Shown here: positions 19,535-28,130 of the stretch, piece by piece
Numbering within the stretch: position 1 is the first letter of the stretch
How the letters are laid out: each line of letters starts with the position of its first letter
Source of the DNA: Bradyrhizobium sp.
GTDB taxonomy: Bacteria; Pseudomonadota; Alphaproteobacteria; Rhizobiales; Xanthobacteraceae
NCBI RefSeq assembly: GCF_016213215.1
Contig: NZ_JACRAW010000163.1
Coordinates: forward strand, 62,001-126,000
Direction of reading: 5' to 3'
Length of the DNA: 64,000 nt
Position numbers and translations under genes: made by a program
Notes under the pieces: model-generated
The model's database searches: none
Told to the model about the DNA's origin: nothing
What the model saw: the letters and a program-made list of their open reading frames with translations, nothing else

Positions 19535-20725
19535 CTACTTGATGGACTGCTGCGCCGCTTCGATCCTCTTGAGCTGCGGATCAACCTTTTGGCCCGGGAT
19601 TGCCCGCAACAGGCCTGTTGTGACGACACGGTCGTCCGCCTTCAGCCCGCTCTCGATCACGCGCAGGCCTTCCTCCAGCGGTCCGGTCTGCACCCTGCGC
19701 TGCTCGATAACGTTCTCGTTCGTGACCACCAGGACGTAGCGGCCGCCCTGGTCGCTGCCGAGCGCGGTATCCGGCACCAAAAACGCGTTATCCTGCCGCT
19801 CGACCGGAACGCGCACGCGCACGAAATACCCGGGCAAGAGAAGCCGATCCGGATTGGGTGCCACGCCGCGCACCGCGAGCGTTCCGGTCGACTGGTTGAT
19901 CGTAGGCGAAGCGTAGTCGAGCTTGCCCTGATGCGGATAGCCGGTTTCGGTCTGCAGGCCTATTTCGATCGGAATCTGCTTGAGGTCGGTCGGCGTCAGG
20001 CCGCGGCGGACGGCTTCGGCGCGGATGCGCAACACGTCCTGCTCGTTGACGGTGAAGTTCACATAGATCGGATCGAACGCGACGATCGTTGCAAGCTGCG
20101 TCGGCGAGGCGACGCCGACAAGTTCGCCGACCGAGGCCAGGTGCGCGCTGACGATGCCGTCGAATGGCGCCGTCACCTTCGTGTAGCCGTAGTTGACCTC
20201 CGCGAGCCTGGTGTTGGCCTGGGCCTGCAGCAGGTTGGCCTGGGCGTTGTCGCGCGTTGCGGTGGACTGGTCGAGCGTCGCCTGCGACACCGCCTGCCGC
20301 GCCACCAGATCCGATTGTCGCTTGAAATCGGCTTCCGCCTGTTTGAGCGAGGCCTGCGCGCCGGCCTCGGCCGCTTGCGCCTGGTCGAGCTTGAGCTTGT
20401 AGGTTTCAGGCTCGATCGTGAACAGGGTCGTGCCCTGCTTGACGAAGTTGCCGTCGCTGTATTCGATCGATTGGAGGAAGCCCTGCACCCTCGCTACGAG
20501 GTCCACGCTCTTGATCGGCGCGGTGTTGCCGGTCGCTTCGAGATATCGGGTGATCGGGCGCTGAACGGGGACCGCGACATCCACCTTGGGCGGCGGAGGC
20601 GGCACGAAGGTGTTCTGCTCGCAGCCGGCGAGGGTGACGAGCGCAACGATTGCCGCAATGGCTCGCCCGTCGGGTCTGCGGCATCCGCGTGGCGCCGTGG
20701 GCCAAAACAGTTGCACGCGCCCCAT
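19535..20725 (-). CDS. RND efflux periplasmic adaptor (membrane fusion protein, lipoprotein)
   Basis: A 396-aa AcrA/MexA-type adaptor. The N-terminus has a basic region, a hydrophobic stretch and a lipobox LAGC with the acylated Cys at about 35, followed by a Pro-rich spacer (FVPPPPPKV). The lipoyl/barrel-sandwich halves flank an alpha-helical hairpin rich in Ala and Gln (about 100-170). GGGGGAA precedes the ATG. It bridges the transporter encoded downstream to an outer-membrane channel. No TetR-type repressor is encoded next to it. Confidence 0.93.
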   Translation of the reverse strand: MGRVQLFWPTAPRGCRRPDGRAIAAIVALVTLAGCEQNTFVPPPPPKVDVAVPVQRPITRYLEATGNTAPIKSVDLVARVQGFLQSIEYSDGNFVKQGTTLFTIEPETYKLKLDQAQAAEAGAQASLKQAEADFKRQSDLVARQAVSQATLDQSTATRDNAQANLLQAQANTRLAEVNYGYTKVTAPFDGIVSAHLASVGELVGVASPTQLATIVAFDPIYVNFTVNEQDVLRIRAEAVRRGLTPTDLKQIPIEIGLQTETGYPHQGKLDYASPTINQSTGTLAVRGVAPNPDRLLLPGYFVRVRVPVERQDNAFLVPDTALGSDQGGRYVLVVTNENVIEQRRVQTGPLEEGLRVIESGLKADDRVVTTGLLRAIPGQKVDPQLKRIEAAQQSIK

Positions 20726-21218
20726 CGCGATTCCCCCGTCGTCGAACGCCTGCGGGCAAGCCCAGCCTCGGGTCTAAACACCAATATTGCAGAACCGTTA
20801 AACACCGCAAGCATGGTTATTCCCGCGCGGCCGCCGCGAACGCCCAGCTTGCGCACGGCCTGTGACAAACAGGGCCTGAACGATCACGCCGATCCGGATT
20901 GACCAGAGATGCAGCGGCTCCCGGCGGCGAGCATCCGGCCGATGTGGCGGCCTGCGAGGAATTAACCTTTATTCTTCGGTCATTGGCGGCGGCCAATTGC
21001 TGCGCTGCTGGATATGGTGCGCGCGATCCGGAATGCGCCGATATCTAGCCGTGAACAAGTGAGTACATCGCTCAACCGCTGATTCGGACGCGATTCGTTC
21101 TGCCCGCGTTCCAAACCTTAACGCGCCCTCCTTTTCTGTCGCAGTTTGAAACAAGCGCGCGGCAAACGGCCGGAAGGAGCGGCTTCCCGACCGTAGCCGC
21201 GCTGTTATTCCAACGCGG
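20726..21218. other. Intergenic region upstream of the RND operon
   Basis: About 490 bases without a supported gene. It should contain the promoter of the efflux operon near 20730-20900. I do not see a clear operator palindrome. Confidence 0.4.
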
Positions 21219-21443
21219 TCAGCGTGCGTCGGTCTGCTTGACGCGCGGCAGGCGCCAGCCGATCACGTTGGCCTGCAGCGTGATTCCGGCTTCGTCATTC
21301 TCCCAGCGACCTTCAACGTAGCGGCAGGCGAACGGGAGCTTGTAGGTTCCACTATGGTCCTCGCAAAGCACCTCGACCGACAAGCCGGGCGGCGGCTCGC
21401 CCTCACCATCGAATTCGGCCAGACGTCGTTCGCGCGTTGCCAT
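21219..21443 (-). CDS. Hypothetical small protein
   Basis: A 74-aa acidic protein of unknown function without signal peptide or membrane segment. The conserved-looking core reads SVEVLCEDHSGTYKLPF followed by CRYVEGRW. ATG 21443 has AGGGAGA eight bases upstream and is preferred over an upstream in-frame start at 21512. Its body resembles the short single-domain hypotheticals common in Bradyrhizobium; no function is proposed. Confidence 0.55.
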   Translation of the reverse strand: MATRERRLAEFDGEGEPPPGLSVEVLCEDHSGTYKLPFACRYVEGRWENDEAGITLQANVIGWRLPRVKQTDAR

Positions 21444-21643
21444 CCCACCACTCTCCCTTGAGAACGACGCGGATGCGCGCCGGCGTTCCGCGTCTTTGTG
21501 CCTAGTCTCCATCCCATAGTCCCCGTTTGAACGGGCATGTGCTTGAGATCAACGCGAGAATGCGGTGCCAGTATGGTATCGTCGGCTGGCGGCAGGGCAT
21601 TTTTGCAATTTGCCGTGATCGACAACGCGGGGAAGGGGTTGGC

Positions 21644-22024
21644 ATGTTCGGCCGGACGGTTCGCTTTTCGGGAACAATTGGTTTGATGACAATTTGCGCG
21701 GCCACCACGGCGCTGCCTGTTGCGGTTCGCGCGCAGGATGTTCCCGGCATCGAGATCTGCACCGTTGAAAAGACCTGGGAGCGCCGCACCAGCTGCCTGC
21801 AGAGCAACATCGATTTCCTGCAGAAGACGATCACCAGGCTCAGCCTCGACCATCAGCAGAAGCTCGACGCCGCCAGCCGTCAGATCGAGTCGCTGAAAGC
21901 AACGGTGGCCCTCCTGCAAAGATCCGTGGCCGATCTGCAGGCGGCACAGGCCAGGACCGTGGAGGACCTGAAGAAGAAAGCCGATGCGCCGGCGGCGAAG
22001 GAGCCTGCCGCGAAGGAAAAGTAG
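21644..22024 (+). CDS. Secreted coiled-coil protein, function unknown
   Basis: A 126-aa protein with a signal peptide ending near VAVRAQ, then two Cys (IEICTVEKTWERRTSC) and a long heptad-like coiled coil (FLQKTITRLSLDHQQKLD and onward, about residues 60-110). A Lys/Ala/Pro tail ends in KEPAAKEK. ATG 21644 follows a GGGGAAGGGG tract and begins the signal peptide. The start region is divergent from the 74-aa gene at 21219. Location is predicted periplasmic; no domain family is recognised. Confidence 0.65.
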   Translation: MFGRTVRFSGTIGLMTICAATTALPVAVRAQDVPGIEICTVEKTWERRTSCLQSNIDFLQKTITRLSLDHQQKLDAASRQIESLKATVALLQRSVADLQAAQARTVEDLKKKADAPAAKEPAAKEK

Positions 22025-22100
22025 GGTGGGTTAGCCGAAGGCGTAACCCACCGTGTTACGATGAAGAAAGCGGTGGGTTACGCTTTGCTAGCCCACCCTA
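22022..22100. repeat. Palindromic repeat, family A (TAGGGTGGGTTAGCC type)
   Basis: The 79-bp element has inverted ends (TAGGGTGGG... and ...CCCACCCTA) and a second inner palindrome built from GTAACCCACC/GGTGGGTTAC. It sits exactly between two convergent genes and overlaps the stop codon of the plus-strand one. Related copies or fragments occur at 27911, 51072, 52690 and 53491. It could fold in both transcripts and serve as a bidirectional terminator. Confidence 0.8.
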
Positions 22101-22111
22101 CGAGCCGGCCG

Positions 22112-23215
22112 TCACGCGACGCGGTAGCGCTCCATCACATCCTGGTCCGGCTCATAGCCAAGCCCGGGCCCCTCGGGCACCTCGATGCTGCCGCTGGCAT
22201 CCGCGTAGATGCGGCCGCGCCACAGGCAGGCGGCGCGCTTGAGGTAGAACACCTCGATGAGGCCGTCGTCGCGGAGCGACATGAGGTGCAGCGTTGCGAG
22301 GAAGCCGGGGCCAAAATACGGCGAGTGCGGGACAATGTGAATTCCCATCTCGTCGGCCAGCGCCGCGATCTTCAGGAACTCCGTGATGCCGCCGACCTTG
22401 ATGACCGAGGGCTGGGCATGGCTTACCGCGCCGGCCGACATCATCTGCCGGAACTGGTGCACGGTGCAGGCGTTCTCGCCTGCCGCAATGTCGAGCCCGC
22501 CCTTGGCTCGGACCTCCGCGAGCGTGGCAAAATCCTCCGGCGGCCAGACGGGCTCTTCGAGGAACAGCGGGTGAGCGGCGCTGCAATCCTTTGCAAAGGC
22601 GATGGCGCTCGCACCGTCGAGCGGACAGTTCAGGTCGACCATCAGCGGCGTGCGGTCGCCGATTGCCGCGCGCGCGGCGAAAACCGCGGGCGTGGTGGTT
22701 TCGTGCAGCTTGATCGCGCCGTAGCCGTGCCGCAGCGCCACTTCGCATTCGTCGGCAATCCGTTCCGGAGTCCCGATTCGCAACAGGCTCGCATAGGCAG
22801 GAATCTTCGTGCGCCTGGGCGTGCCGATCAATCGGTTGAGCGGTGCGCCTTCGATCTTCGCGGCAAGATCCCACAGGGCGATGTCGAGGCCGGAGATCGC
22901 AAACATGGTGATGCCATAGCGGCCGAACAGATGCAGGTTCCGCTGGATCTGGTCCATGACCGCGGGAATCCCGGCGGCATCCGGAACTTCGATGCCGCGC
23001 GCCTGTGGCGCAATCATCTCCTCGATCGCCGTGCAAGTGGTCCGCGGGCAGACATAGGCGAAGGCATCGCCCCAGCCGGTGAGGCCGGCATCCGTCGAGA
23101 CCTCGAGGATCACCGTCTCGAGCGCCGTGATGGCCGAAGCGCCTTGCCTGAAGCTCGCGCCCCCGGCGTCATAGGGAATTCGGATATGGTGCGCCCGAAC
23201 GTTCGTGATCTGCAT
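22112..23215 (-). CDS. Mandelate racemase/muconate lactonizing enzyme family protein
   Basis: A 367-aa enolase-superfamily enzyme: N-terminal capping domain followed by a (beta/alpha)7-beta barrel. Metal ligands are clear at Asp194 (MVDLN), Glu220 (FLEEP) and Glu247 (AGEN), and His297 is present (HIVPHSP). Relative to mandelate racemase the KxK motif is K169-L-H171, and the Asp partner of His297 is Ser270 (AQPSVIKVGG). Members usually abstract an alpha proton from carboxylates, as in sugar-acid dehydratases. The strong GGGAGGAA site supports the start. Neighbouring lactonase-like and GMC oxidoreductase genes suggest sugar-acid metabolism, as inference. Confidence 0.88.
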   Translation of the reverse strand: MQITNVRAHHIRIPYDAGGASFRQGASAITALETVILEVSTDAGLTGWGDAFAYVCPRTTCTAIEEMIAPQARGIEVPDAAGIPAVMDQIQRNLHLFGRYGITMFAISGLDIALWDLAAKIEGAPLNRLIGTPRRTKIPAYASLLRIGTPERIADECEVALRHGYGAIKLHETTTPAVFAARAAIGDRTPLMVDLNCPLDGASAIAFAKDCSAAHPLFLEEPVWPPEDFATLAEVRAKGGLDIAAGENACTVHQFRQMMSAGAVSHAQPSVIKVGGITEFLKIAALADEMGIHIVPHSPYFGPGFLATLHLMSLRDDGLIEVFYLKRAACLWRGRIYADASGSIEVPEGPGLGYEPDQDVMERYRVA

Positions 23216-23399
23216 GGTGCTGTTCCTCCCCGAGCGGCGGCACCAGTATGCATGAACGGCATCGCCTTGCCAGCAGCACCGGATTGACCCCTATGATGGA
23301 AGGCGGTGGTTCGGGTTGTCCGCCGATCGTCCGACAGCAAGGACGATCAAGCGCCCGGCGACCACGGCGCGCATGATCCGAGCGCTTTGAGGGCGAGCC

Positions 23400-24239
23400 A
23401 TGGTCAATAATCCTGCACAAAAGGCGCTCTGGTTCATCGAAAGCCATCTGGCGGACCGCCTGACGCTTGACGACGTCGCAGGCGTCGCGGGTGTCTCGCG
23501 TTTCCATCTGGTGCGGGCGTTTGCCGCCGCGACCGGATTCTCGGTCATGCGCTACGTCCGCATCCGCCGCCTGTCGGAGGCCGCGCGGGCACTCGCAAGC
23601 GGAGCGCCTGACATTCTTTCGCTGGCGCTGGAGGCAGACTACGGCTCCCACGAAGCCTTCACCCGCGCGTTTCGTGACCACTTCGGCGCCACGCCCGAAG
23701 CGGTTCGCACCAGGGCGCGCCTCGACCAGCTCAAGCTTCAGGAGCCGATCCTCATGGACTCAACGATGACTGACAACCTCAAGGCGCCGCGTTTCGTGAC
23801 CGGCAAGGCATTGCTCGTTGCCGGCGTTGGCGAGCGCTTCAACTGCGAGAATGGCGCGGGCATTCCCGGCCTGTGGCAGCGGTTTCATCAAATCGTTGCC
23901 GACGTTCCCGCCCGCGTCGGCAACGTGGCCTATGGTGTCTGCTGCAACGGCGATGACGCCGGCAATTTCGACTACATCGCGGGCGTGGAAGTATCCGACT
24001 TTTCCGATCTGCCGCGGCGCTTTGCCCGCATTCGCATCCCCGAGCAGAGCTACGCGGTGTTCACCCACCGCGACCACGTTGCCTCGATCCGGCGCACCGT
24101 CAACACGATCTGGAACGACTGGCTGCCTGCCTCCGGATTGAAGGCGGCCGACGCGCCCAACTTCGAGCGCTATGACGAAAAGTTCGATCCGCTGACCGGT
24201 AACGGCGGCTTCGAAATCTGGATTCCGGTGACGGAATAG
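23400..24239 (+). CDS. AraC-family regulator with GyrI-like ligand-binding domain
   Basis: A 279-aa transcription factor. Residues 5-105 form an AraC double helix-turn-helix (LTLDDVAGVAGVSRFHLVRAF and YGSHEAFTRAFRDHFG), placed N-terminally. Residues 125-279 form a GyrI/SOUL-like effector domain of the Rob/SoxS-partner type (YGVCCNGDDAGNFDYIAGVE, IPEQSYAVFTHRDH, FEIWIPV). Such proteins bind amphipathic small ligands and activate efflux or stress genes. It is divergent from the racemase-family gene with 184 bp between starts, but a regulatory link is not shown. The ATG at 23400 follows GAGGGCGAG. Confidence 0.88.
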   Translation: MVNNPAQKALWFIESHLADRLTLDDVAGVAGVSRFHLVRAFAAATGFSVMRYVRIRRLSEAARALASGAPDILSLALEADYGSHEAFTRAFRDHFGATPEAVRTRARLDQLKLQEPILMDSTMTDNLKAPRFVTGKALLVAGVGERFNCENGAGIPGLWQRFHQIVADVPARVGNVAYGVCCNGDDAGNFDYIAGVEVSDFSDLPRRFARIRIPEQSYAVFTHRDHVASIRRTVNTIWNDWLPASGLKAADAPNFERYDEKFDPLTGNGGFEIWIPVTE

Positions 24240-24389
24240 CGGCGCTGCATCGCTGCCCTGCGCCATCGGCACCATTGCGCTTGCTTGGCAAGCATGGTCG
24301 ACTTTGCCATAAACTGAACGCAACGAAGTTGCGTGCGGGGCCAGGTCTGGAAATCCCCTGCCGCCGATAACAGCCCGGGGAGATGACCG

Positions 24390-25316
24390 ATGTCCAACGT
24401 CCGCGTTCTCGCTACCGACCTTGAATTTCCCGAAGGGCCGGTGGCGATGCCGGACGGCTCGGTCGTTCTGGTCGAAATCCGCGGCCAGCGGCTGACCCGG
24501 GTGTGGCCCGACGGCCGCAAGGAAGTGGTGGCGAAAATCCCGGGCGGACCGAACGGCGCGGCGCTGGGTCCCGACGGCAAGATGTACGTCTGCAACAATG
24601 GCGGCTTTTCCTGGATTCCGACCCGCAACACGATCATGCCGGGACCGCAGCCGGAGGACTATCTCGGCGGCTCGATCCAGCGCATCGATCTGCAGAGCGG
24701 CAAGGTCGAGACCGTGATCGACAGCTGCGGCGAAAACCGGTTGCGCGGGCCCAACGACCTCGTCTTCGACAGGCATGGCGGGCTGTGGTTCTCCGATCTC
24801 GGCAAGCGCCGTGCCCGCGACATGGATGTCGGCGCGTTCTACTATCTCAAGCCCGGCATGAAGGAGATCGTCGAAGCTGTTTTCGGCGTGCTGCCGGCCA
24901 ACGGCATCGGGCTGTCCCCCGACGAAAATACCGTCTACATCGCGGAGACGCCGACGGCACGGCTGTGGGCGTACGACCTTTCGGCGCCGGGCACGCTGAA
25001 GCCGCGCGACGTCATTTACCGCGGCGAACGCGGCAAGCCGATCGCCGGGCTCGGCGGCTACCAGATGTTCGATTCGCTGGCGGTGGAAGCGAGCGGCAAT
25101 GTCTGCGTCGCGACGCTGATCTCCGGCTGCATCTCGGTGATTGCGCCTGACGGCAAGCTGGTCGAACAGATCGAAACCGGAGACCGCGTCACCACCAATA
25201 TCGCCTTCGGCGGACCCGAACTGAAGACGGCGTACATCGCGCTGTCGGGCAAGGGCCAGCTGATCGCAATGGACTGGCCGCGCCCCGGCCTGCCGTTGAA
25301 TTTTTTGAACAAGTGA
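24390..25316 (+). CDS. SMP-30/gluconolactonase/LRE family protein
   Basis: A 308-aa six-bladed beta-propeller of the SMP-30 family. Features are the metal-binding N-terminal Glu (LEFPEGPVAM), the central NDLVFD segment with its Asn/Asp pair, and NGIGLSPDE. The family hydrolyses sugar lactones with a divalent cation; some members have other lactone or organophosphate substrates. GGGAGATGA precedes ATG 24390, and no signal peptide is present, so it is cytoplasmic. It lies between an AraC regulator and a GNAT, near a GMC oxidoreductase and a racemase-family enzyme that could act before and after a lactonase. Confidence 0.85.
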   Translation: MSNVRVLATDLEFPEGPVAMPDGSVVLVEIRGQRLTRVWPDGRKEVVAKIPGGPNGAALGPDGKMYVCNNGGFSWIPTRNTIMPGPQPEDYLGGSIQRIDLQSGKVETVIDSCGENRLRGPNDLVFDRHGGLWFSDLGKRRARDMDVGAFYYLKPGMKEIVEAVFGVLPANGIGLSPDENTVYIAETPTARLWAYDLSAPGTLKPRDVIYRGERGKPIAGLGGYQMFDSLAVEASGNVCVATLISGCISVIAPDGKLVEQIETGDRVTTNIAFGGPELKTAYIALSGKGQLIAMDWPRPGLPLNFLNK

Positions 25317-25324
25317 ACCAATGA

Positions 25325-25412
25325 GCGTCATTGCGAGCGAAGCGAAGCAATCCAGAAACTTACCCACGGGGACGGACTGGAGTGCTTCGGCGCTTCGCTC
25401 CTCGCAAAGACG
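25325..25412. repeat. Palindromic repeat, family C (CGTCATTGCGAGCGAAGCG type)
   Basis: Left arm at 25325-25355 and an imperfect inverted right arm at 25378-25412 (the CTTCGCTC...CGCAAAGACG side). It lies directly after the SMP-30 gene and runs into the N-terminal coding region of the GNAT gene, whose only conventional start codons are inside it. Confidence 0.8.
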
Positions 25413-26020
25413 GAGGAGAAACGTCAATTCCATGGCCTGAACCCATCACCCTGCGCGGCGAGCACGCTCGTCTCGAGCCGCTTTCGCACCAGCATCTCGA
25501 CGGGCTCGTCGAGGCCGTTAGGGACGGCGAACTGTGGAAGCTCTGGTACACGTTCGTACCCCGTCCCGAAAACATGGCCAAGGAGATCGATCGCAGGCTC
25601 TCGCTGCAGGCTTCGGGATCGATGCTGCCGTTCACCGCGTTCGATGCCGAAAACCGCATCGCCGGCATGACCACCTACATGAACATCGACGCCGCCAACC
25701 GGCGCGTCGAGATCGGCTCGACATGGTACGCCAGGCGCGTCCAGCGCACCGCCGTCAACACGCAGTGCAAGTTGCTGCTGCTGACGCATGCGTTCGAAGC
25801 GCTCGATTGCATTGCGGTCGAATTCCGCACGCACTTCTTCAACCACCAGAGCCGGCGCGGCATCGAGCGGCTGGGCGCCAAGCAGGACGGCATCCTGCGC
25901 AGCCACCAGATCGCGCCGAATGGCACGCTGCGCGACACCGTGGTCTACAGCATCATCGCCGGCGAGTGGCCGACGGTGAAGGCGCATTTGAATTTCCAGC
26001 TGAACGACAAGCCGCGATAA
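25382..26020 (+). CDS. GNAT family N-acetyltransferase
   Basis: An acetyl-CoA-dependent N-acyltransferase of the RimJ/RimL-like GNAT group, from LRGEHARLEPLSHQHLDGL to the C-terminal NFQLNDKPR. The strand-4 region RRVEIGSTWYAR and the later RRGIERLGAKQDGILR are typical of this family. The start is uncertain: between the repeat and the conserved domain there is no ATG, GTG or TTG. Candidates are GTG 25382 (212 aa) or TTG 25331, both inside the family C repeat; ATT or CTG starts nearer the domain are also possible. Substrate is unknown. The GNAT domain itself is intact. Confidence 0.78.
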   Translation: MLRRFAPRKDGGETSIPWPEPITLRGEHARLEPLSHQHLDGLVEAVRDGELWKLWYTFVPRPENMAKEIDRRLSLQASGSMLPFTAFDAENRIAGMTTYMNIDAANRRVEIGSTWYARRVQRTAVNTQCKLLLLTHAFEALDCIAVEFRTHFFNHQSRRGIERLGAKQDGILRSHQIAPNGTLRDTVVYSIIAGEWPTVKAHLNFQLNDKPR

Positions 26021-26061
26021 TTGCATGTTCCATCGAAACGATGTGGCCGTGAATTCGGTTA

Positions 26062-26190
26062 CCTCTCCCGCTTGCGGGGAAGGTCGCATCGCATCGAAGA
26101 TGCGATGCGGGTGGGGGAAATGTATCCACTCGTGCGGCGGAGTTTATGGCGGCGCCCCCACCCCAACCCTCCCCCGCAAGCGGGAGAGGG
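26062..26190. repeat. Palindromic repeat, family D (CTCTCCCGCTTGCGGG type)
   Basis: Long inverted repeat: left arm CCTCTCCCGCTTGCGGGGA at 26062-26080 and right arm CCCCGCAAGCGGGAGAGG at 26172-26189. An inner GCATCGCATCGAAGATGCGATGC hairpin follows the left arm (cited as the GCATCGCATC/GATGCGATGC pair). It fills the gap between the GNAT and GMC genes. A degenerate half-copy is at about 52070. Confidence 0.8.
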
Positions 26191-26251
26191 AGCGCGGTCA
26201 CGCCAGTGCGGCAATCAAGATCATCGCATTAAGCGTTAGGCGCGAGGCACG

Positions 26252-27904
26252 ATGGACAGATTCGATTATGTGATCGTCGGCGCGGGTTCTGCCGGATGCG
26301 TGCTCGCCAATCGGCTGAGCGAGGATCCCGGCACGAGCGTTTGCGTGCTCGAGGCCGGTCCCCGCGACTGGCATCCCTACATCCATCTGCCGGCCGGCTT
26401 CATCAAGACGTTCCACATGAAGAGCGTCAACTGGGCGTATCAGCAGGAGCCGGGGCCGTGGACCGGCGGCCGCAGCATCTATGCGCCGCGCGGCAAGACG
26501 CTTGGCGGCTCCTCGTCGATCAACGGCCACATCTACAACCGCGGCCAGCGGCAGGATTTCGACACCTGGGCGCAGATGGGCAATCGCGGCTGGAGCTATT
26601 CGGACGTGTTGCCCTATTTCAGGCGGCTGGAGAAAAGGATCGGCGAAGGCGAGGACACCTATCGCGGGCGCGACGGCAGTCTCACCGTCACCACCATGGA
26701 TTGGCGCGATCCGCTGTGCGAGGCCTTCATGGAGGGCGCGGTCAGCCTCGGCATTCCGCGCAACCCCGACTACAACGGCAAGATCCAGCAAGGCGTTTCC
26801 TACGCCCAGCGCACCATCCAGAACGGCCGCCGCGTCAGCGCCTCCACGGCCTTCCTTCGGCCGGCGATGAAGCGGCCCAATGTCCACGTGCATACGCACG
26901 CCCATGCCACGGAAATCATATTCGAGGGCAAGCGCGCCGTCGGCGTGCGTTATGTGAAGGGCGGACGCGGCGGCGCGGCGATCGAGGTGCGCGCCAACAA
27001 GGAAGTGATCCTTGCCGGCGGCACCTACAATTCACCGCAGCTGCTGCAACTGTCCGGTGTGGGCTCGCCCGAGCTGTTGCGCGCGCACGGCATCGAGGTG
27101 CGCCACGCGCTGGCGAGCGTCGGCGAGGGTTTGCAGGATCACTACGCGCCGCGCACCGTCGCGCGCGTCAAGAACATCATGACCATCAACGAGCTCCGGC
27201 GCGGCTGGCATCTGTGGGTCGAGGTGCTCAAATGGGCCGCCACGAGGCGCGGGCTTCTGTCGCTGTCACCGACCATGGTCTATTGCTTCTGGCATTCGGG
27301 CGAGACCGCCGAAAGCTCCGATCTGCAGCTCACCTTCACGCCGGCGAGCTACAAGGAGGGCGTGCAGGGCCAGCTCGAGGATGAGCCGGGCATGACGGTG
27401 GCGTCCTGGCAGCAGCGCCCGGAGAGCCGCGGCTATGTCCGGATCCGCTCAAGCGATCCCTTCGCGCCGCCGATCATCCAGACCAACTATCTCACCGCCG
27501 AACTCGACCGCCGCATCATCGTCGCCGGCATGAAGCTGGCGCGGCGGCTTTTGAAGTCGGCGCCCCTCGCGCCTTATTACGCCTACGAGGATTTCCCGGG
27601 GCCCAACGTCGAGAGCGACGACGAGTTTCTCGGCGCCGCCCAGCAGCGCGGCACCACGACTTTCCATCCCGCCTGCACCTGTCGCATGGGCCCGGCGGAG
27701 AGCAGCTGGGCGGTGGTCGACGATCAGCTCCGCGTCCACGGCCTCGAAGCCTTGCGCGTCGTCGATGCCTCGGTAATGCCGCGCATGATCTCCGCCAACC
27801 TCAACGCCTCGACCCTGATGATCGCCGACCGCGCCTCGGATCTGATCCGAGGGCGTCAGCCGCTGGAGGCGGCGAATGTGCCGGAAAGCGCGGCGGTGGT
27901 GTAG
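26252..27904 (+). CDS. GMC family oxidoreductase (choline dehydrogenase-like)
   Basis: A 550-aa FAD enzyme of the glucose-methanol-choline family. The N-terminal ADP-binding motif is DYVIVGAGSAGCVLANRLS with the acidic end at LEAGP. GMC signature 1 is around GKTLGGSSSINGHIYNRG and signature 2 around AGGTYNSPQLLQLSGVG. The C-terminal catalytic region has FHPACTCRMG and the expected His/Asn segment ISANLNASTLMIADRASD. It oxidises an alcohol to an aldehyde or lactone; choline is not specifically supported, since BetA-type context is missing. No signal peptide is seen. It may belong with the lactonase-like gene upstream. Confidence 0.9.
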   Translation: MDRFDYVIVGAGSAGCVLANRLSEDPGTSVCVLEAGPRDWHPYIHLPAGFIKTFHMKSVNWAYQQEPGPWTGGRSIYAPRGKTLGGSSSINGHIYNRGQRQDFDTWAQMGNRGWSYSDVLPYFRRLEKRIGEGEDTYRGRDGSLTVTTMDWRDPLCEAFMEGAVSLGIPRNPDYNGKIQQGVSYAQRTIQNGRRVSASTAFLRPAMKRPNVHVHTHAHATEIIFEGKRAVGVRYVKGGRGGAAIEVRANKEVILAGGTYNSPQLLQLSGVGSPELLRAHGIEVRHALASVGEGLQDHYAPRTVARVKNIMTINELRRGWHLWVEVLKWAATRRGLLSLSPTMVYCFWHSGETAESSDLQLTFTPASYKEGVQGQLEDEPGMTVASWQQRPESRGYVRIRSSDPFAPPIIQTNYLTAELDRRIIVAGMKLARRLLKSAPLAPYYAYEDFPGPNVESDDEFLGAAQQRGTTTFHPACTCRMGPAESSWAVVDDQLRVHGLEALRVVDASVMPRMISANLNASTLMIADRASDLIRGRQPLEAANVPESAAVV

Positions 27905-27910
27905 GGGGCC

Positions 27911-27943
27911 GTAGGGTGGGTAGAGCGAAGCGAAACCCATCAC
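27911..27943. repeat. Family A repeat fragment
   Basis: A short copy of the TAGGGTGGGT type with an imperfect AACCCAT return arm, placed seven bases after the GMC oxidoreductase stop. It may act as a transcription end hairpin. Confidence 0.55.
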
Positions 27944-28130
27944 TCCCTTGCCCGACAGGCAAACCACTTGCCCTTTTTAATCCTCCGCTCGCGCCTTTGT
28001 CGACGCTGCGGGGGTGATTTCGCCGTGCGCGCAGAAACGAATTTCGCCAGCGCTTTCAATTCGATCCGCTCTGTCCAGATCCCGCGCTGAAAATATACCA
28101 CTTCCAATTTCCCGAAATTGCGGTCTTATC

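Noticed and set aside
19589..20902. A 437-codon open frame on the plus strand
   Set aside because: It is antisense to the RND adaptor gene and has no recognisable domain.
23760..25433. A 557-codon open frame on the minus strand
   Set aside because: It is antisense to the AraC regulator and the SMP-30 gene, which have clear family motifs; its own translation is Arg/Asp/Ala-rich without domains, as expected for a shadow in high-GC DNA.
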